Part shown: piece by piece, positions 21,880 to 35,410 of the stretch
How positions within the stretch are numbered: position 1 is the first letter of the stretch
How the letters are laid out: each line of letters opens with the position of its first letter
Assembly: GCA_032622095.1 (NCBI GenBank)
Contig: CP136062.1
Coordinates: 224,702,578 to 224,766,577, forward strand
Direction of reading: 5' to 3'
DNA length: 64,000 nucleotides
Source: Siphonodentalium dalli
Lineage: Eukaryota; Mollusca; Scaphopoda; Gadilida; Siphonodentaliidae
Translations under genes and position numbers: made by a program
The notes under the pieces: model-generated
The model's input: the letters and a program-made list of their open reading frames with translations, nothing else
Databases searched by the model: none
What the model was told of the DNA's origin: nothing

Positions 21880-24800
21880 AACTTAGGATTATTCGGGGGA
21901 GCATGAATAAAATATATCCATATGGGTAAAATAATTTTTAATTTTTTTGTTTATTATTAAAACAAGAGCATTAAAAATTTTGTACCATTCTTTTGGCAAT
22001 ATGTTGATCGGGCTGGTTGTGTTTTTGTGGAGGAGCCCTGGTTGCCTTCACTGCGTTCAAAGAAATGCTTGCGGAGGTCATCCTTAAACATTTTGAGGAT
22101 AGAAGGAAGTGCTGAGGTATTTTGGTCGGTAGAAGGGGAAGGGACGGAGAAGATTGTGGTCTTGTGTAGGTGAAAAAGGAGCAGAGTCGACGATGTTTAC
22201 ATGGTTATATAGATTTTATAGAAGAGAATAATTGAGAGAGGAGAAATCTCTTCTTCTGCAAAGACTAAGCCATGAATAATAATGAATAATATACCATTCC
22301 GATGTACACTTTTTAACTGACTGGGTGAAACCATTTAGTAAAGAAATGGTTAATCCTTCTTTTTAGATGCCATCCTGAATACCAAATTCAAAAAGAAAAG
22401 CTGGCAGCAAATCATTTATCCTGTCTGGTTGCTGCAATCATTTCGAACAGGAAACTCATGATAACTACAAACAGATCTGACAGAACAGAACAGCCCACAT
22501 ATCTGACCAGTTCAGTACATGCGGAGCGATATGGAAATCAGTCACTCAATTTGCCAGCTTCTATTCCTCACTTTCACCAATTGTCAACTAATGGAGATAA
22601 TGCATTAGTTTGTCCTAAATATATGTTAAAGCATTGAAAAAAGCACGTCAATATTGAGAGAGGAACTATTTCGTCCGGTGTCAGGTCACAGGGTAATCAC
22701 AGCACATGGCCTCTTTCAGGTAAAAGCTTTTGTCTGAATCGGTCGACAATTATTTTGTGTAATCAACCTCCCTGACCAATATTTCTGCTTCAGTTTTGGG
22801 AGGTGTGTTTCAGGACAAGATATGGGATCGTAGACCAGGATCCCATGGTTGGCGCTTGGGTGGTACCAAAAAAGGTGCTTCAACTGAATAACATGAAATC
22901 TGAAGGTCCATAAACATGTTTTCGACTACCTGTTGCTTCAGTGATTAATAAAAGGTAGTCATTAAGGCAAACCTGTTTTGTTATTAATAACAACCCGGTG
23001 TGATAAATTACTACTGCGATACTAAAATAATCATCTGGGAATACTTAAATAAAGAAGCTCAAAAAATTAAATTATTTATTTATTGAGGTTCAATCTAGAA
23101 TGAGATTTGACATATTAAGGGTTTGTAAACGTCTGTTTGGACATAAATGGTCACGGATCGTGGGCATTAGCTCAGCAATCTAATCATCGCATGCTTCTCA
23201 TGCACAATCATCAATCCGAATGGACTCGGTCAAGCTCGGCTATGTTATAGCCACTCTACGCTCAGGTATACTCCCTACCCCCACGCTACCTTCTTGGGTG
23301 TTAACTTACTGGGATGATTTGTTTCACCATCTGATTGAATGTTGACATTGTTTCATTTGCCATTTGTTATATTGCATTGTGAAGTTTCCATATACATTCA
23401 TGTATGCTATGATACAGGCCAGCACTGGCCAACCGTAACTTGTTTGTATAAATATGTAAGTCGCGTTTCTGCACCTTGTGTTCGGGCATATCCGACTGTC
23501 TTCCATTGAGCAACCGTGCTAACCTTGGCATATCTATGGACATATTACTGATTGTACTTACTAATTGTATTTAGATTATTGATCCTAATATATACTTAGC
23601 TTCATGTATCATCTTTCCTGGGTGCCGAGACGTATTTGGCGTCTAATTCCGTTTCTATATTGGACATTACACCATGATTTAAAACCATAATATAAAATTT
23701 TGATTATGACTGAGGCATTATTGTATACACCATTTATCACACTTCTTTCCTACCTGCTTCATTATCTGTCCTACATATTTCATTATTTTCTCCCTTCTAT
23801 CACACCTCCATCTTTTTTATCCCTGCACTCACTTAACTAACTTCCCAACATTTATTTGAAAACACACAGAACAATATTCAAATTCCCATCCTTTTTATCC
23901 TGTAGCTGTCTGTATTGACACTCGAGGTAACATTTCTAGAGGAAAGGAATTTTATAAAAGCCATAGGCTCATGGCTTGTTATCCAATCCTCATTTTAACT
24001 ATTTGTTTTCTATATGTATAATTGTCAATGTGATGTTCTGTTCTTTCGTTCAAATAAATATTGTTTTGTTTGTTTTAATATTTTTATTAGGATCCTGATA
24101 TGCATATCTCATAAATAAGTGTACACATATTAATGTATATGTAATATGATGGTCAATTATTCTATTGAACATAAAGTATAGATTGTATGTTTGATATATT
24201 ATTGCTTTTGTATCAAACTTTTTACAATTATAATAAACAAATAAATGTTTAGTTTATTGATATATTATTGTCGTGGGGTGGGAGGGGAGCATTCCATCTC
24301 AGTGGAGAATACATGTGGGCTAGATTTTCCTTCATCCCCACAATCTTGCCTATATGCATGCAAAAACATTAGTTGAATTTGGAATTGATGGTATTGTAAA
24401 CAATTTTTCTTTCCAGTTTTCTGTTGACTTATTAATATGTTAACAATGGTTTCAAGTCTTCCCATCTTGTTTTATAATGATGAGCCCTACTGACTTCCAA
24501 GTGACTTGTGCTGAGACATTCAATGTTTTGGTAGTATTTAAGTTGATCAATGAGGCCAGTTAGAATAGGTTTGTTTTTCCTCATTTTACATAAATATATA
24601 TATTTTCTATACAGTAATATACAAATATCCAATATTTCAAATATGGGTGCTTCTGTGTCTCCCATTTCAAGCCTATATTGTTTACTGGCCGACCTGAGTC
24701 GTTTTCCTTTAATAAAACATGTAAAATCTCATTTGTAGTTGTTATTCAGTATATATTTTATGTTCGTTCGAGCAAAGCAAGTTATATATTCGAGCGAAGT

Positions 24801-24900
24801 GAGTTAGAACATAAAGATAATTTCACAAATAACAAAAATTGAATTGTGATAGACGAATTAATAGAAAAGTTGGTTGGACCAATAATATATGACTGTTTTT
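21880..24900. other. Gene-poor, probable intron
   Basis: No coding exon is recognised. 23165-23290 has a box-A-like TAGCTCAGCAATC, then a GCATG/CATGC hairpin and a weak box B (catcaatcc), which could be a decayed tRNA-derived SINE (low confidence). 24765-24810 has two copies of ttcgagc(a/g)aag(c/t)(a/g)agtta. Short open frames at 24265-24665 are not assignable. Confidence 0.4.
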
Positions 24901-24926
24901 AAATGAGTGAATCAATTGCAACTTAC

Positions 24927-25040
24927 ATTTTTCACAATTGTCGCCCTGGTAACGAGCATGACATTTACATGTATAGTTGTGTATCATCTCCACACATGTT
25001 CCTCCATTCAAGCATGGGTTTGGATAACAGTTCTCTATAA
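24927..25040 (-). CDS. EGF-like domain exon
   Basis: A 114-base symmetric phase 1-1 exon on the minus strand. Acceptor TTTGTGTTCCAG lies before 25040 and donor AAAAT|GTAAGT after 24927. It encodes one whole EGF-like module with six cysteines spaced C-x4-C-x5-C-x8-C-x-C-x8-C: CYPNPC, LNGGTC, NYTCKC, then GDNC. The N-terminal DxD/E calcium signature is absent (VIENC). Symmetric EGF exons are typical of shuffled extracellular proteins. It lies upstream on the same strand as the lectin half-domains, so I infer an EGF plus C-type-lectin protein. Confidence 0.85.
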
Positions 25041-25249
25041 CTGGAACACAAATAAAGATATTTAAATACATGTACCAAATTTATCTTCAATATAATTAGC
25101 TTCCTATCCTCAAATTCAATGACTCGACGTTTTAAAATCCATATCCTAAATAGCAACAAGAGGTCATGAATGCATAGCAACAAGAGGTCATGAATGCATA
25201 GCAACAGTCATTCACATTATGTAATTTGGAGAGATTACTATTGTTTCAA

Positions 25250-26300
25250 AAAACTTTGCCATAATTATATCTAATCTCTTATATATCATTTCAAATCAAC
25301 TGATATATTTTCAATGATAATGATAAAAAGCAGTTGAAAATTCAGTTGGATTCTGAGAAAACAGCGTATGCACATTGACACATGTTCCTCCATTCAAGCA
25401 TGGGTTCTCTATAACTGGAACAAATAGAAATAGTTAAGTACGTGTACCAAATCACATAACGTGATTTGAAGTGATTACTATTGTTTCAAAATACTTTGCC
25501 ATTAACAAGAGATTGCATCGGCAGTGCTGGCATATCCCCATGGTAGCAAATTCGAATCAACAAAGTATTTGCTTGAATGGACAGAAAAAAAACCCCAACA
25601 TTTTCACATAAACAAAGATAAATAACTGTAGAATGGATAACATGAACAAAACAATTGAACACTCAATTGATTGCATCATAATAGTAAACAACCATACCAA
25701 ATTTCATTGATATCCGTCAACTGGCGGTGGAGATACAAACAAAAAACCAACATTTCCAAATCTACAAAGATGAATAACTCTAGAACAGAAAATCCAGGAA
25801 AAATGGTTGAATGCCCTCATAGTAATGAACATCCATACCAAATTTCATTGAGATTCGTCAACTGGTGGTGGAATATCTGCTCGGGCGGACAAAAAAAACA
25901 ATATTTCCAGATAAACAAAAATGAATAACTCTAGAACGGAAAATCAAGAAAAAACAATTGAACACTCCAGTCCGTTAAATGCCCTCATAGTAGTGAACAA
26001 CCATACCAAATTTCATTGAGATTTGTCAACTGGTGGTGGATATGGATAGATGTCTGATGGACTGACGGATGGATTGAAGGACGAAGTCAATCCAGTATAC
26101 CCCCCCCCCCCCCCCCCCCCCCGCATTCTCTTTGAGAGTGAGGGTATAATTCTATCTAATCTCTTACATTATTGGACCTACACATATAGAATTTCAAATC
26201 AACTCATATATTTCCAATGATAATGGCAAAAAGCAGTTGAAAATTCAGTTGCATTCTGAGAAAATGTCATATGCACAAACAGAGCTATTTTGTCACACTG
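25250..26300. repeat. Segmental duplication of the EGF-exon flank, with inserted repeats
   Basis: 25378-25440 repeats part of the EGF exon and its acceptor (cacatgttcctccattcaag) but lacks 12 bases of exon (the tttggataacag stretch), and the following intron text (attactattgtttcaaa) repeats too. 25270-25370 and 26150-26275 are also copies of each other (aaaagcagttgaaaattcag). Between them, 25540-26090 is a degenerate tandem of about 130-bp units (ataccaaatttcattgagat). A run of 23 C lies at 26100-26122. Confidence 0.65.
25378..25440 (-). pseudogene. Partial EGF exon duplicate
   Basis: This is a fragment of the EGF exon at 24927-25040. It contains the region around the C2-C3 cysteines and the acceptor TTCCAG, with an internal 12-base loss and no downstream cysteines or donor. 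It cannot encode a module. Confidence 0.6.
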
Positions 26301-26886
26301 AATCGTTGATGGCGTAATGCATTGCAATAACGATAACAACTTCAACTGTGCTGTGTGCTATATTATACGCAAAACAACATAGTACATACTTCCCATGCCA
26401 AAGTGCCTTTTGAGCTATATTCCGTTGAATGAAATTTAAGATATAGAGTAATCAATTGTTCCGAGAATTACGTTAAATAGTTCACGAGGCCAGAGATGTT
26501 GGTAAGAAAAGAGCGTGCATTAGCACATAAGTTTTTTACCTAAACATCTCTCGCCTTAAGGAATTAGTTAAAGATATGGCAGCCTTCCCTGTGGGTACAG
26601 GTTTTAAAATAGTCACATCCACTATATCCGCCATAAACAGAAAGAATCTACTCTATATTTTGAGAACTCCGTATATATATATATGTATATATATGTGTCC
26701 TTTATAGACTCGAAAACGGCTCCACCGATTGAGCCCAAACTAAGGGTAAAAAGCCACGGAAATGGTCATCGGACCATTCGCGAGCCCGTGCGACCACTCT
26801 TTCACCCTTCAACTGCCACCGCAATCGGGATTGATGGGTTAATCGCGGGATAATTAATGAGTTTGTATATGACGCGTCGCTATTAA

Positions 26887-29500
26887 CCCTTTACCCAACA
26901 GTAATATGACTAACGTCATTACTGGTGACGTCATTACTGGTGACGTCAAAGTTTTTGGGGAAAAACATGCATTATTACTAAATGTTATGTGGCTCTTGAT
27001 TTATGAAATTATGTTCATCTGCATGGATGGGGACTGGGAGTAAAAAAAAAAAAGAGTTGTGAATCCCCCTCCCCAAGCATGATAGTATGGTGAATATTTA
27101 GTAGGTTTTATATTTATATTTTATAACAATAAATGTAATAAACAAACAAAAGGTAAGTTTTGTTTTATCAACAGATCAATGTGACTTTCAGTTTCAATTT
27201 CTGTCGGAAAACCATATCACGAAATTGGGTGATTTATTAATGTTTTAAGCAATGGCTACGTGGTGAAATGAAACATAAAATAAATCATCAAGTGGCCTAT
27301 CAACTCTTGGATAGTTACGTGTAAATTCCGTTACAATTGACTGCATTATTAGTCCAAACTAGTCAACATTGTGCCATCGATTACAACGCACGTGTTTTAT
27401 TGTTTACTTCAATTTGGCATTGCAGTCAATACATTCGCACCGCATATATTTTGTGCAATTAATAAATTAAACAATTCTTTCGTGCCTACATTGTATCTTA
27501 CGATCGAGAAAAGTGCTTTCTCTTAGTGAAATTTTGAGCAATATTCAATATAAAATGACAAGACAGTGCTGATAAGTAATTCGCGGTAAATGCAACACTA
27601 TTCGGAATTGATTTGCGCATTTTCAATTTAAAAATAGCCGCGTTTGTCTCGTGAACTCTTGTGTTCAAATAAAAGTAACTAATGTTATACAATGTCATTT
27701 CTTTGATTTTTCACATCATGATATGGCCAATTTACTTGAGTATTTGGCAGTGTTAATGCACAGATAATATTAATTTTATTAATCAAATGAGAGAACAAAA
27801 CGGCCGATCGATGCACATTTGTGCTATACAGTATTTTATCATTGTTGCGCTGACGTCGGCAAGGTTCTGAGATGTTTTCATTGTCATCAGCTGATCAATA
27901 AGTTCAATGGCAACACTCGATAAATGGTCAATTGATACTGACACTAAATCTAAGATATATTATGTTTGAATTTGCAATGAATGTCATTTATTTATTACCG
28001 AATGGCCAATAGTTATAGCCATGATAAATGACAGTCCCCATTGTGCGCCCAACATGCCAACACCACGTGTTCGCAGGTACAAATTTCTGCGCTCGTTATC
28101 AGTGGGCGTTTCTTGGCGGGAGTGTTTTTAAATAAACCATTTGGATTGAATCGTGTGTCCATTCCTTTGTACTTTTAGATTACATTGTGGAGAATATACT
28201 CAAGATTATGTAATTGTCAATGCGCATAGAATAATAATTTTATTAATCAAACAAGAGAACAAAACGGCCGATGCACATAAATTTGTGCTACAGTATTTTA
28301 TCATTGCTGATATGACGTCGACAAGGTTCCTAGATTTTTTCATCGTCATCAGCTGATCAATAAGTTCAATGACAACATTCAATAAATGGTCAATTGATAC
28401 TAATACTAAATCTAAGATATATTCTGTTTGAATTTGCAATGAATGTCATTTATGAATTACCGAATGGGTAATAGTTATAGCCATGATAAATGACAGTCGC
28501 CATTGTGCGCCCCAATTTCAAACAACACGTGTTTACTGTAGGTACATATTTTTTGCGCACGTCATCAGTGGGGGTTTCTTGGCGGGAGTGTTTTTTAAAT
28601 AAACCATTTGGATTGAATCATGTGTCCATTCCTTTGTATTTTTCGATTATAGTGTGGAGAATATACTCAAGATTATGTATTTGTCAATGCGTTTTAACAA
28701 CATAATTTATTTGGGTACTAATCCAGGCAATCCCAGTGCCCACAATATTGGGCTGAATTGGCGTGACGTTGGGACATGTAACTGAAGAGAAAATCGAAAA
28801 TGTTGTCGAACTTTCCGATCAAAACTTTATTGAATTCTCAAAATTGCTCACTCAGTGTATTAAAATAAAATATTATTCATATGAACTTGTGATGAATGAG
28901 GGAAAAAATCAAATCAAATGACAGTTTTATTTGAGAACATTTCTAGGGCCAAAAGAGTTAGAACAACACAGCGTCCTTAGTAACACCAACACTGCAACAG
29001 CGCAGGTGTCTTGGAGTTGACTCGGAACTGTATTTGCTTCGCTGGTCAAATCATGATATAGGTCTTTTTAATTCAGTTGCATATTATTAATAGCTCAAAA
29101 ACATAAAGAAGTCAAATAAATATTCTATTAGAAATAAAAATAAAGTTTGTAAATAAAAATCTGTAGAATAAAACTATATTAGATGGCTGTACACATATCA
29201 CAATTGCGAGTACATTGATTTAGTTGACTTGAAAAATAGCGCCGCGACGACGCAGTTTTCGTTTTATTACGATTTTATTATGAAATGTCGATTAAATTGT
29301 ACAAAATCCACCACAAAACCCAACAAAAACATAAATATTAATAATGTAACATCCATGTTATTGTTTACATTAAAAATAAGATCATTTTGTTGTGTTATAA
29401 TGCAATATTTTTGTTGTAAAAAATCCAAAAACTCCGGCGCTCTGGGGCTTTCTGGACGTTACGCGGCCGGGCGCTCTGGGGCTCTCTGAACGCTAAAGGG
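26887..29500. mobile_element. TTAA-flanked piggyBac-like element, non-autonomous
   Basis: TTAA lies at 26883-26886 and 29501-29504. The ends start CCCTTTACCC on the left, and the complement of the right end starts CCCTTTAGCG. Left subterminal DNA has a tandem acgtcattactggtg motif; right subterminal DNA has two gcgctctggggct motifs. The paralogous empty site at 30260-30263 (gtcgttgTTAAagagcg) matches the flanks (gtcgctaTTAAagagcg) and proves both boundaries. No transposase frame exceeds about 90 codons, so it needs a partner for movement. It carries an internal tandem duplication of about 464 bases. Confidence 0.85.
27750..28695. repeat. 464-bp tandem duplication inside the TTAA element
   Basis: 27750-28214 and 28215-28695 are near-identical copies (gagaacaaaacggccgat, atcagctgatcaataagttc, ttcttggcgggagtgttttt) offset by 464 bases, with scattered substitutions and short indels. 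No coding frame is conserved between the copies. Confidence 0.85.
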
Positions 29501-30659
29501 TTAAAGAGCGATTGTTTACAATATCAACGCAACGTTATCGCTCGAAATTTAGCATCGAAAATTTTTAATTTCTTCCATCTAAAACATAATTATGTGTTGG
29601 ACTCTGTCATTTTAAGAATATATAAGTATTACACGCAGACACACCAAGTCTCAGCTTAAAATTTTGAAAAATAAGATTTTTATCGACATAAATCGATTTG
29701 ATCGGGAAATCCTATGTTAATATATTTTAGGGCCCTGCGAGTGTTTTCTGATCTGCTACATATTGGGCACCAGGGTCCATATTTGACAAATTCTACCTGA
29801 TATCTTTTACTTTTGGAAACTGGGGATATCTAATTTCGTACTTAGGGCTTCCAAGGGACGGGGGAGATTTTCGTCGGGTCAGTTTGTCCGCCTGAGGTGA
29901 CCTTGACCTTGAAACGGGTACCCACAAATGACCTTGGGCGATATCTCGGTCGTCAGTGGTGACATCGACGTGAAATTTGTTATGTATGGTCAACTCGGGA
30001 CGGGGAATATTTTTGTCGTTCTACAATATATTTTGAGACTTCCATATATGTGTATATCCCTTGTCCTTTATCGACTCGAAAACGGCTCGACCGATTGAGC
30101 CCAAACTTGCTATCTAAGGGTAAAAAGCCACGAGAAGTGTCATCGCACCGCTTCTGAGAACGTCCGAGCACTCCTTCACCCTTCGCTCTACCGCCGTCGT
30201 TGGAATTGATGGGTTAATGGGTTAATGACTAAAGAGCGTTCGTATCTGCGGTGTCGTTGTTAAAGAGCGTTTATATACACGAGTATAAATACGGCTCAAT
30301 CGACCGTCTCGGAAACTGGGGATATCGAGACGAAATTTCATACTTAGGGCTTCCAAGGGACGGGGGAGATTTTCGTCGGGTCAGTTTGTCCGCCTGAGGT
30401 GACCCTCACCTTGAAACGGGTACCCACAAATGACCTTGGGCGATATATCGGTCGTCAGCGGTGACATCTACGTGAAATTTGTTATGTATGGTCAACTCGG
30501 GACGGGGAATATTTTTGCCCAATCAACATGACCTTGAAACGGGTACCCACAAATGATAGCATGCTGTCAGCGTGCCTGTACGGGGTTACCTTGAAAAAAA
30601 AAATTAATGGATCGACTAAAGCCATGGGACCAATCCCGCCAGTGGCGGGCTAGTATTAT

Positions 30660-31962
30660 ATAATAGACAGATGTTGTCCTTATACAAATCATAAATATTG
30701 CATTCTCACAGTTGTACCCTTGGTTATGTAAACAAACATAAAAACCGTATCGTTAAGATTATTTATAGATAAACATTTGGGGTCTAATGTATCGTTCAAT
30801 GATAATGTTCCATTGCACTGTAGAATGCATAGATGAAATTATTGGTGCAATCAACAATCACATTAAAATCACACCACATTTTATTTTAATCGACCCATTC
30901 TACCCGCGTGTACATAATATAATTATTCTTGCAAAGAGATGAATATTTTTCAATCCAGTTAGTATTTTATTCTAACCTATATATGGTCATACATACCAAA
31001 TAAGGAATATTACTATGAGTCGTATTGTGAGTTGTAAGTTGTAGGTGCACCAGATTAGGGGTATACATCCTACAATATAAACGCGCAAATCTAAATAAGG
31101 AAATGACACAATATCGTGATTCTGCTTATAAACAATCTACTGCGCTTTTTGCGAGAAACTAAATAACAGTGACATGTATTTTCTCGGACACAAAGTGTGT
31201 TTTTTGAATAATATCGCACTCCTATCATTATGCTATACTATTAGTATATTCTTGAGGAAATTATCATCATTTGATGTTTTTTCTAAATTATAACCTACAA
31301 CGAAGGCTGCCCGTCCCTTTAATGCAATTCTCTGATCTAATTGAATACTTAGTACACTTCAGCATCAATTTGATTTGCCAAATATGATTAAAACACCCAG
31401 AATTAATGCATGAAATTCCCAATGTGGAGAAAGATCAACCAGTGAAAAGTCAGTCTAGATCAGTAAGCAACTGACATCATGAGATATGACATAATTCACT
31501 TGTGATATTACCATTTTTTTAAATTAATGACGTTTTCAATGGAAATCGCATATAGGTCGAGTGTAATAATTATTGGTTATCAACCCCCCCATTCCATGAC
31601 TCTTCCATAACCTCAAGGCAATGAAATTCCATGCCTTTTCAAGACTTATGGCAAGGTGGGATTTCAAAATGAATGTGAGATGAATCATGAATAGCTAATG
31701 TCCCCTCAAAACTTTGCCTCTGCATTAGTTAAATCAGTATGCTTTGTGTTTTGAACCGAAAACAGGTGATCGCCCATTGCAGGTGATATATAGAATAAAC
31801 CAGTGGGTGAACAGAAAATACAGTCGCAAATTGGAGGCAGTCTCTCCCACAAAAATCTCCCGGATTACTCTTTTCAAAACTTAACATGTGGTGACAATAG
31901 ACAAGTGAGAATAGAATGGGAATACTCACACACTGATGTTAAACACATTATTACAAGGATTG
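30660..31962. other. AT-rich, no gene seen
   Basis: No coding, RNA or repeat structure is recognised up to the gap. Confidence 0.5.
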
Positions 31963-32062
31963 NNNNNNNNNNNNNNNNNNNNNNNNNNNNNNNNNNNNNN
32001 NNNNNNNNNNNNNNNNNNNNNNNNNNNNNNNNNNNNNNNNNNNNNNNNNNNNNNNNNNNNNN
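31963..32062. other. Assembly gap (100 N)
   Basis: Exactly 100 undefined bases, the usual placeholder for a gap of unknown length. Confidence 0.98.
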
Positions 32063-33346
32063 GATGAGGGAGGGTTGGTTTTATTTTTATTTTTTATTTT
32101 CCACAAGCCATGTACCTCATACTGGAAAACTTACAAAACTAACAAACAGGCTAGCTATTGACTGTTAGGTGTAATTAAGAAATGTTTTATGAATTGCTGG
32201 CTTTGTCAAATTGTGCAGCACAGATGCAGTTTGTTCCACAGCAAATTATTTCTTCCTATTTAATACATTTTCTGTACAAAAGTGCATCTTTGTTGCACAA
32301 TACAGTTTAATATTTCCGCTAAAGGAAGCCGTTCACACTGAACTATATGGATAGATGTCCTGCGTTTGTAAAACCATAGTAGAAAAGGGGTTAACTTTTT
32401 TGTGGTCGCCTACGGTACCTCGCGGTCTTTAGTGGCTTGCTCGTATTAGTCACGCATGCGCAGTCCCAATATAACCGACTGAAGTCGCCAGTTTATTTTC
32501 TGCTACGAACCGAACGAGAAGTCTAAGGGAGTATTTTTCCGATTTTGTCGTTTAACAACTAGACAACAAATTCAATTTATCGATACAATAATTACTGGTC
32601 GCCTACGCATTAGTTTTTAGAATTATTGTTTCGAATTCACGGACCGTTTCGCTTCAAACATACAAATTGTCCGGGTTTTCGAAAAGGCGGCGGACTTAAA
32701 TTTTTTTCGAATATGAAAATCGACATTTCGCCATAATCAGCCGCCATTTCAAGGCCTTACGAGGCGATCGGGTGTGGACAATAAAAACTTGATGGCTGAC
32801 CCATGTACACACCTAGGTGTGTGCATGTTACAGAACACTACTGGAGTCACTAGATCTCATCAAAACAACATGCTTTCACAAAATACTTTGTGTTTTCTGT
32901 TTTAATACTGTCACACATGTCTCCTATGATTTAGATGTGTTGGTCGACACTTGAAGTTATCAGACTACAGTTTATCAATATCAGAAAAATAATGACTGTT
33001 GTCGTACTAAGATTCGTTAAGTGTCATTAATTTCAGACAGGGATTGACATCTGACAGGAGTCAGAATTCTGTTGAGTACATGATTCGATTCTCGTACAGT
33101 GCTTCAACTTCACTGTCAAAAATTTTTGAACTGCTAGCATTTAATGATTGCAAGCATGACACTAAAATTAATCGTGATGACAGTTTCACTATTGTCTCAA
33201 TTCCAGATTTTAGTTATTATTCTGAATTGTATCCAAAATTAACCCATCCTTTCAAAATTGCTGGGTTGTTTCTCGACTAAATGGTGTCTCCTTCCGGAAT
33301 ACAAACATAATTGCTTTCCTTCCTGTGTAGGTTTACCGAAAAGAAG

Positions 33347-33347
<1 letters not shown>

Positions 33348-33378
<31 letters not shown>
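33348..33378. repeat. Poly-G tract
   Basis: A run of 31 G lies inside the second DIRS-like element. Its length is likely unstable and may be mis-called. Confidence 0.9.
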
Positions 33379-34912
33379 CTGGGTTACTACGATTCTGGAT
33401 ATGGCTCTAATTGGGACACAAAATTACAAATCATGGGTGCTCCGGTTTGCATTCTCTAGAGTAAGGCAAGAAGCTTATCGTCACTCTGACGCTGTTTAAT
33501 CATGGTTTCACTATCTACAAATATATTTGAAGATACTTTGGTTTGAACAACCTTTCCCCTTCTTGATTCAATTATGAGAATGATTCCAGCCTGACAGGTA
33601 TTTAGAATCGTGGTGACTTGACCCCTCCAGGTACATGTAACTGGCCCACTGGCAATAACTGGCGACCGTGGCCTGGATGACGTTCCCCAATGAATAACGA
33701 TATAATAGCAGTGGTATTCCAAGACGAGGAAGGTGGGGGAGACATTATTTATGGCAAGTAACCATATCAAATGTGAGCTTGGTACAAGAACAGGCTGTAC
33801 ATCCAATACAGCATGCATTGTTCATAAAGGGCATGGTAGGTGTTTTGAAGGTATTCATGGACTAGTTGGAGTCTCAATGAATTTTAAAATATATACGTGT
33901 CCCGACCTTTCATACCGTTGATATGGCGAATATACTTCACACACGAATGAAGCATATTTACATGGAAAGCATTTATATTGCCATGTGTCCCACGACCACT
34001 GCCAATAGCCTTTCCGACAAGAGGCCATCAGCATGGCTCTTCATACTTCTATTGCCCATATCAATTTGATTATCTGGCACATAGACAATAAAACAGGCAA
34101 AGACGTTTGCGCTGTCCAACTAAGCTTTCGAGGAAGCTCATTGACCAGCATTACCGACGCAGGCAGGGGACCACCCCGTTCGAGTGGCATCCCATCCCCA
34201 TGGCACAGATGCCCGATCATAAGGGCCTGAAGCCATGCTGCCAACTGCACATTTCGGTCTATGCTGTCCTCTCTTCCTTAAACATGCCATAAGCGGGACC
34301 ACTTAGGTCGGGGGAGTTCCTCTCTATCTTGGCTCTTCAAATTAAAATAAAACAACATTATAAAGGGTTGTGTATCCTTTACTAGGAGGATGATAATTTC
34401 ATTCGTTTCCTTCCTAGGGGAGCCATTTTTAGAGCGGGTCTTCCCCTAGTTTGCTGCATGCTTCACACTAACTGACGTATCACACACCTAGGTCGTTCTG
34501 CTGCATGTTTGGGGGGGCAGAGGTTCAGACCTGAATATTCCGTATGGTGACCGTGAAAATTTACATGTGTTCATCATCTGACTACATTTTACATCATTTG
34601 AACTGATTTCGGTTGTAGAAGGCGCACCTTCATTTCTTAGAATCGGACCGCGGTGGGTATTCCGCTGGGAACGCGGACTGCTCTCAGGTGCCTAGTGGTC
34701 GTGATGGCCTAATAATAGTAATGTGTGTGGATTTAGGCTGAACATAATACTTGTGATTGCACATTTTGCTGTCTGTCTCCATTCCAAAGGATGGTGCTTG
34801 TTGGGAAATTTCTCCAAAATTAATACTCGTACCGACACTATTGTTTTGGCACCTGAGAGTAGCGTTTGCTTTCTCATCGGATGCTCTGGTCACCTGCGGT
34901 GTTCGGCCATGT

Positions 34913-35410
34913 TCTCTGAGGGGCTATATATATATCTTTAATGATACATTGGATTGTGCCAGGGATCTCTGCTCTGGCTCCGACCATTGGATTGTTGGGC
35001 GCAGCTTTAGTAGGGTCTTCTGACATGATCTCATGATGACTTATATATCACCATGATATATCTATTATATCATTTTATATATCTATATATGCGAAAGATT
35101 TGTGTCACCGGGTTTCTGCAATGATATCTTGTGAAACGGTGATACATAGGTACCTCAGAGACATGAGACATGTTCTCTGTGTGGTTGTATATCTATATTT
35201 AGTGATACGTTGGATCATGACAGGGAGCTGTGATCTGGCTCCGCCCATTAGATAATGATGGGCGCAGCTTTGGAAGGGCCTTCTGACATGGTCTCATGAG
35301 GAAAACTTAATATGTATATCCCCCGGATATATATATTATATCATTTTATATATATATATACGCAATGTGTATATTGTGATACATAGGTACCTCAGGGACA
35401 TGTGAACGTG
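34913..35410. repeat. Diverged tandem duplication, about 255 bp
   Basis: 34913-35170 and 35171-35410 share gttctctg, 'gatac(a/g)ttggat', ctggctccg, gggcgcagctttg, 'tatatcattttatat' and gatacataggtacctcag in the same order. The duplication is non-coding and lies within the second DIRS-like element. Confidence 0.75.

Larger units (their letters stand above)
26640..30660. repeat. Tandemly repeated host segment interrupted by a transposon
   Basis: 26690-26886 and 30050-30263 are homologous (gactcgaaaacggct, gattgagcccaaact, attgatgggttaat). 29810-30010 and 30310-30520 are another pair (cttccaagggacgggggaga, cgcctgaggtgacc, ggtcaactcgggacgg), and a short third piece ends near 30560. The arrangement suggests a repeat of about 500 bases, possibly the body of an interspersed element ending cagtggcgggctagt at about 30650. 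No coding frame. Confidence 0.65.

Noticed and set aside
23165-23290. Functional tRNA gene
   Set aside because: Only box A and a hairpin are convincing. Box B is poor and no acceptor stem closes. At most a decayed SINE.
33456-33818. 120-codon minus frame in the second DIRS-like element
   Set aside because: No domain is recognised and it runs against the element's inferred direction. Likely chance.
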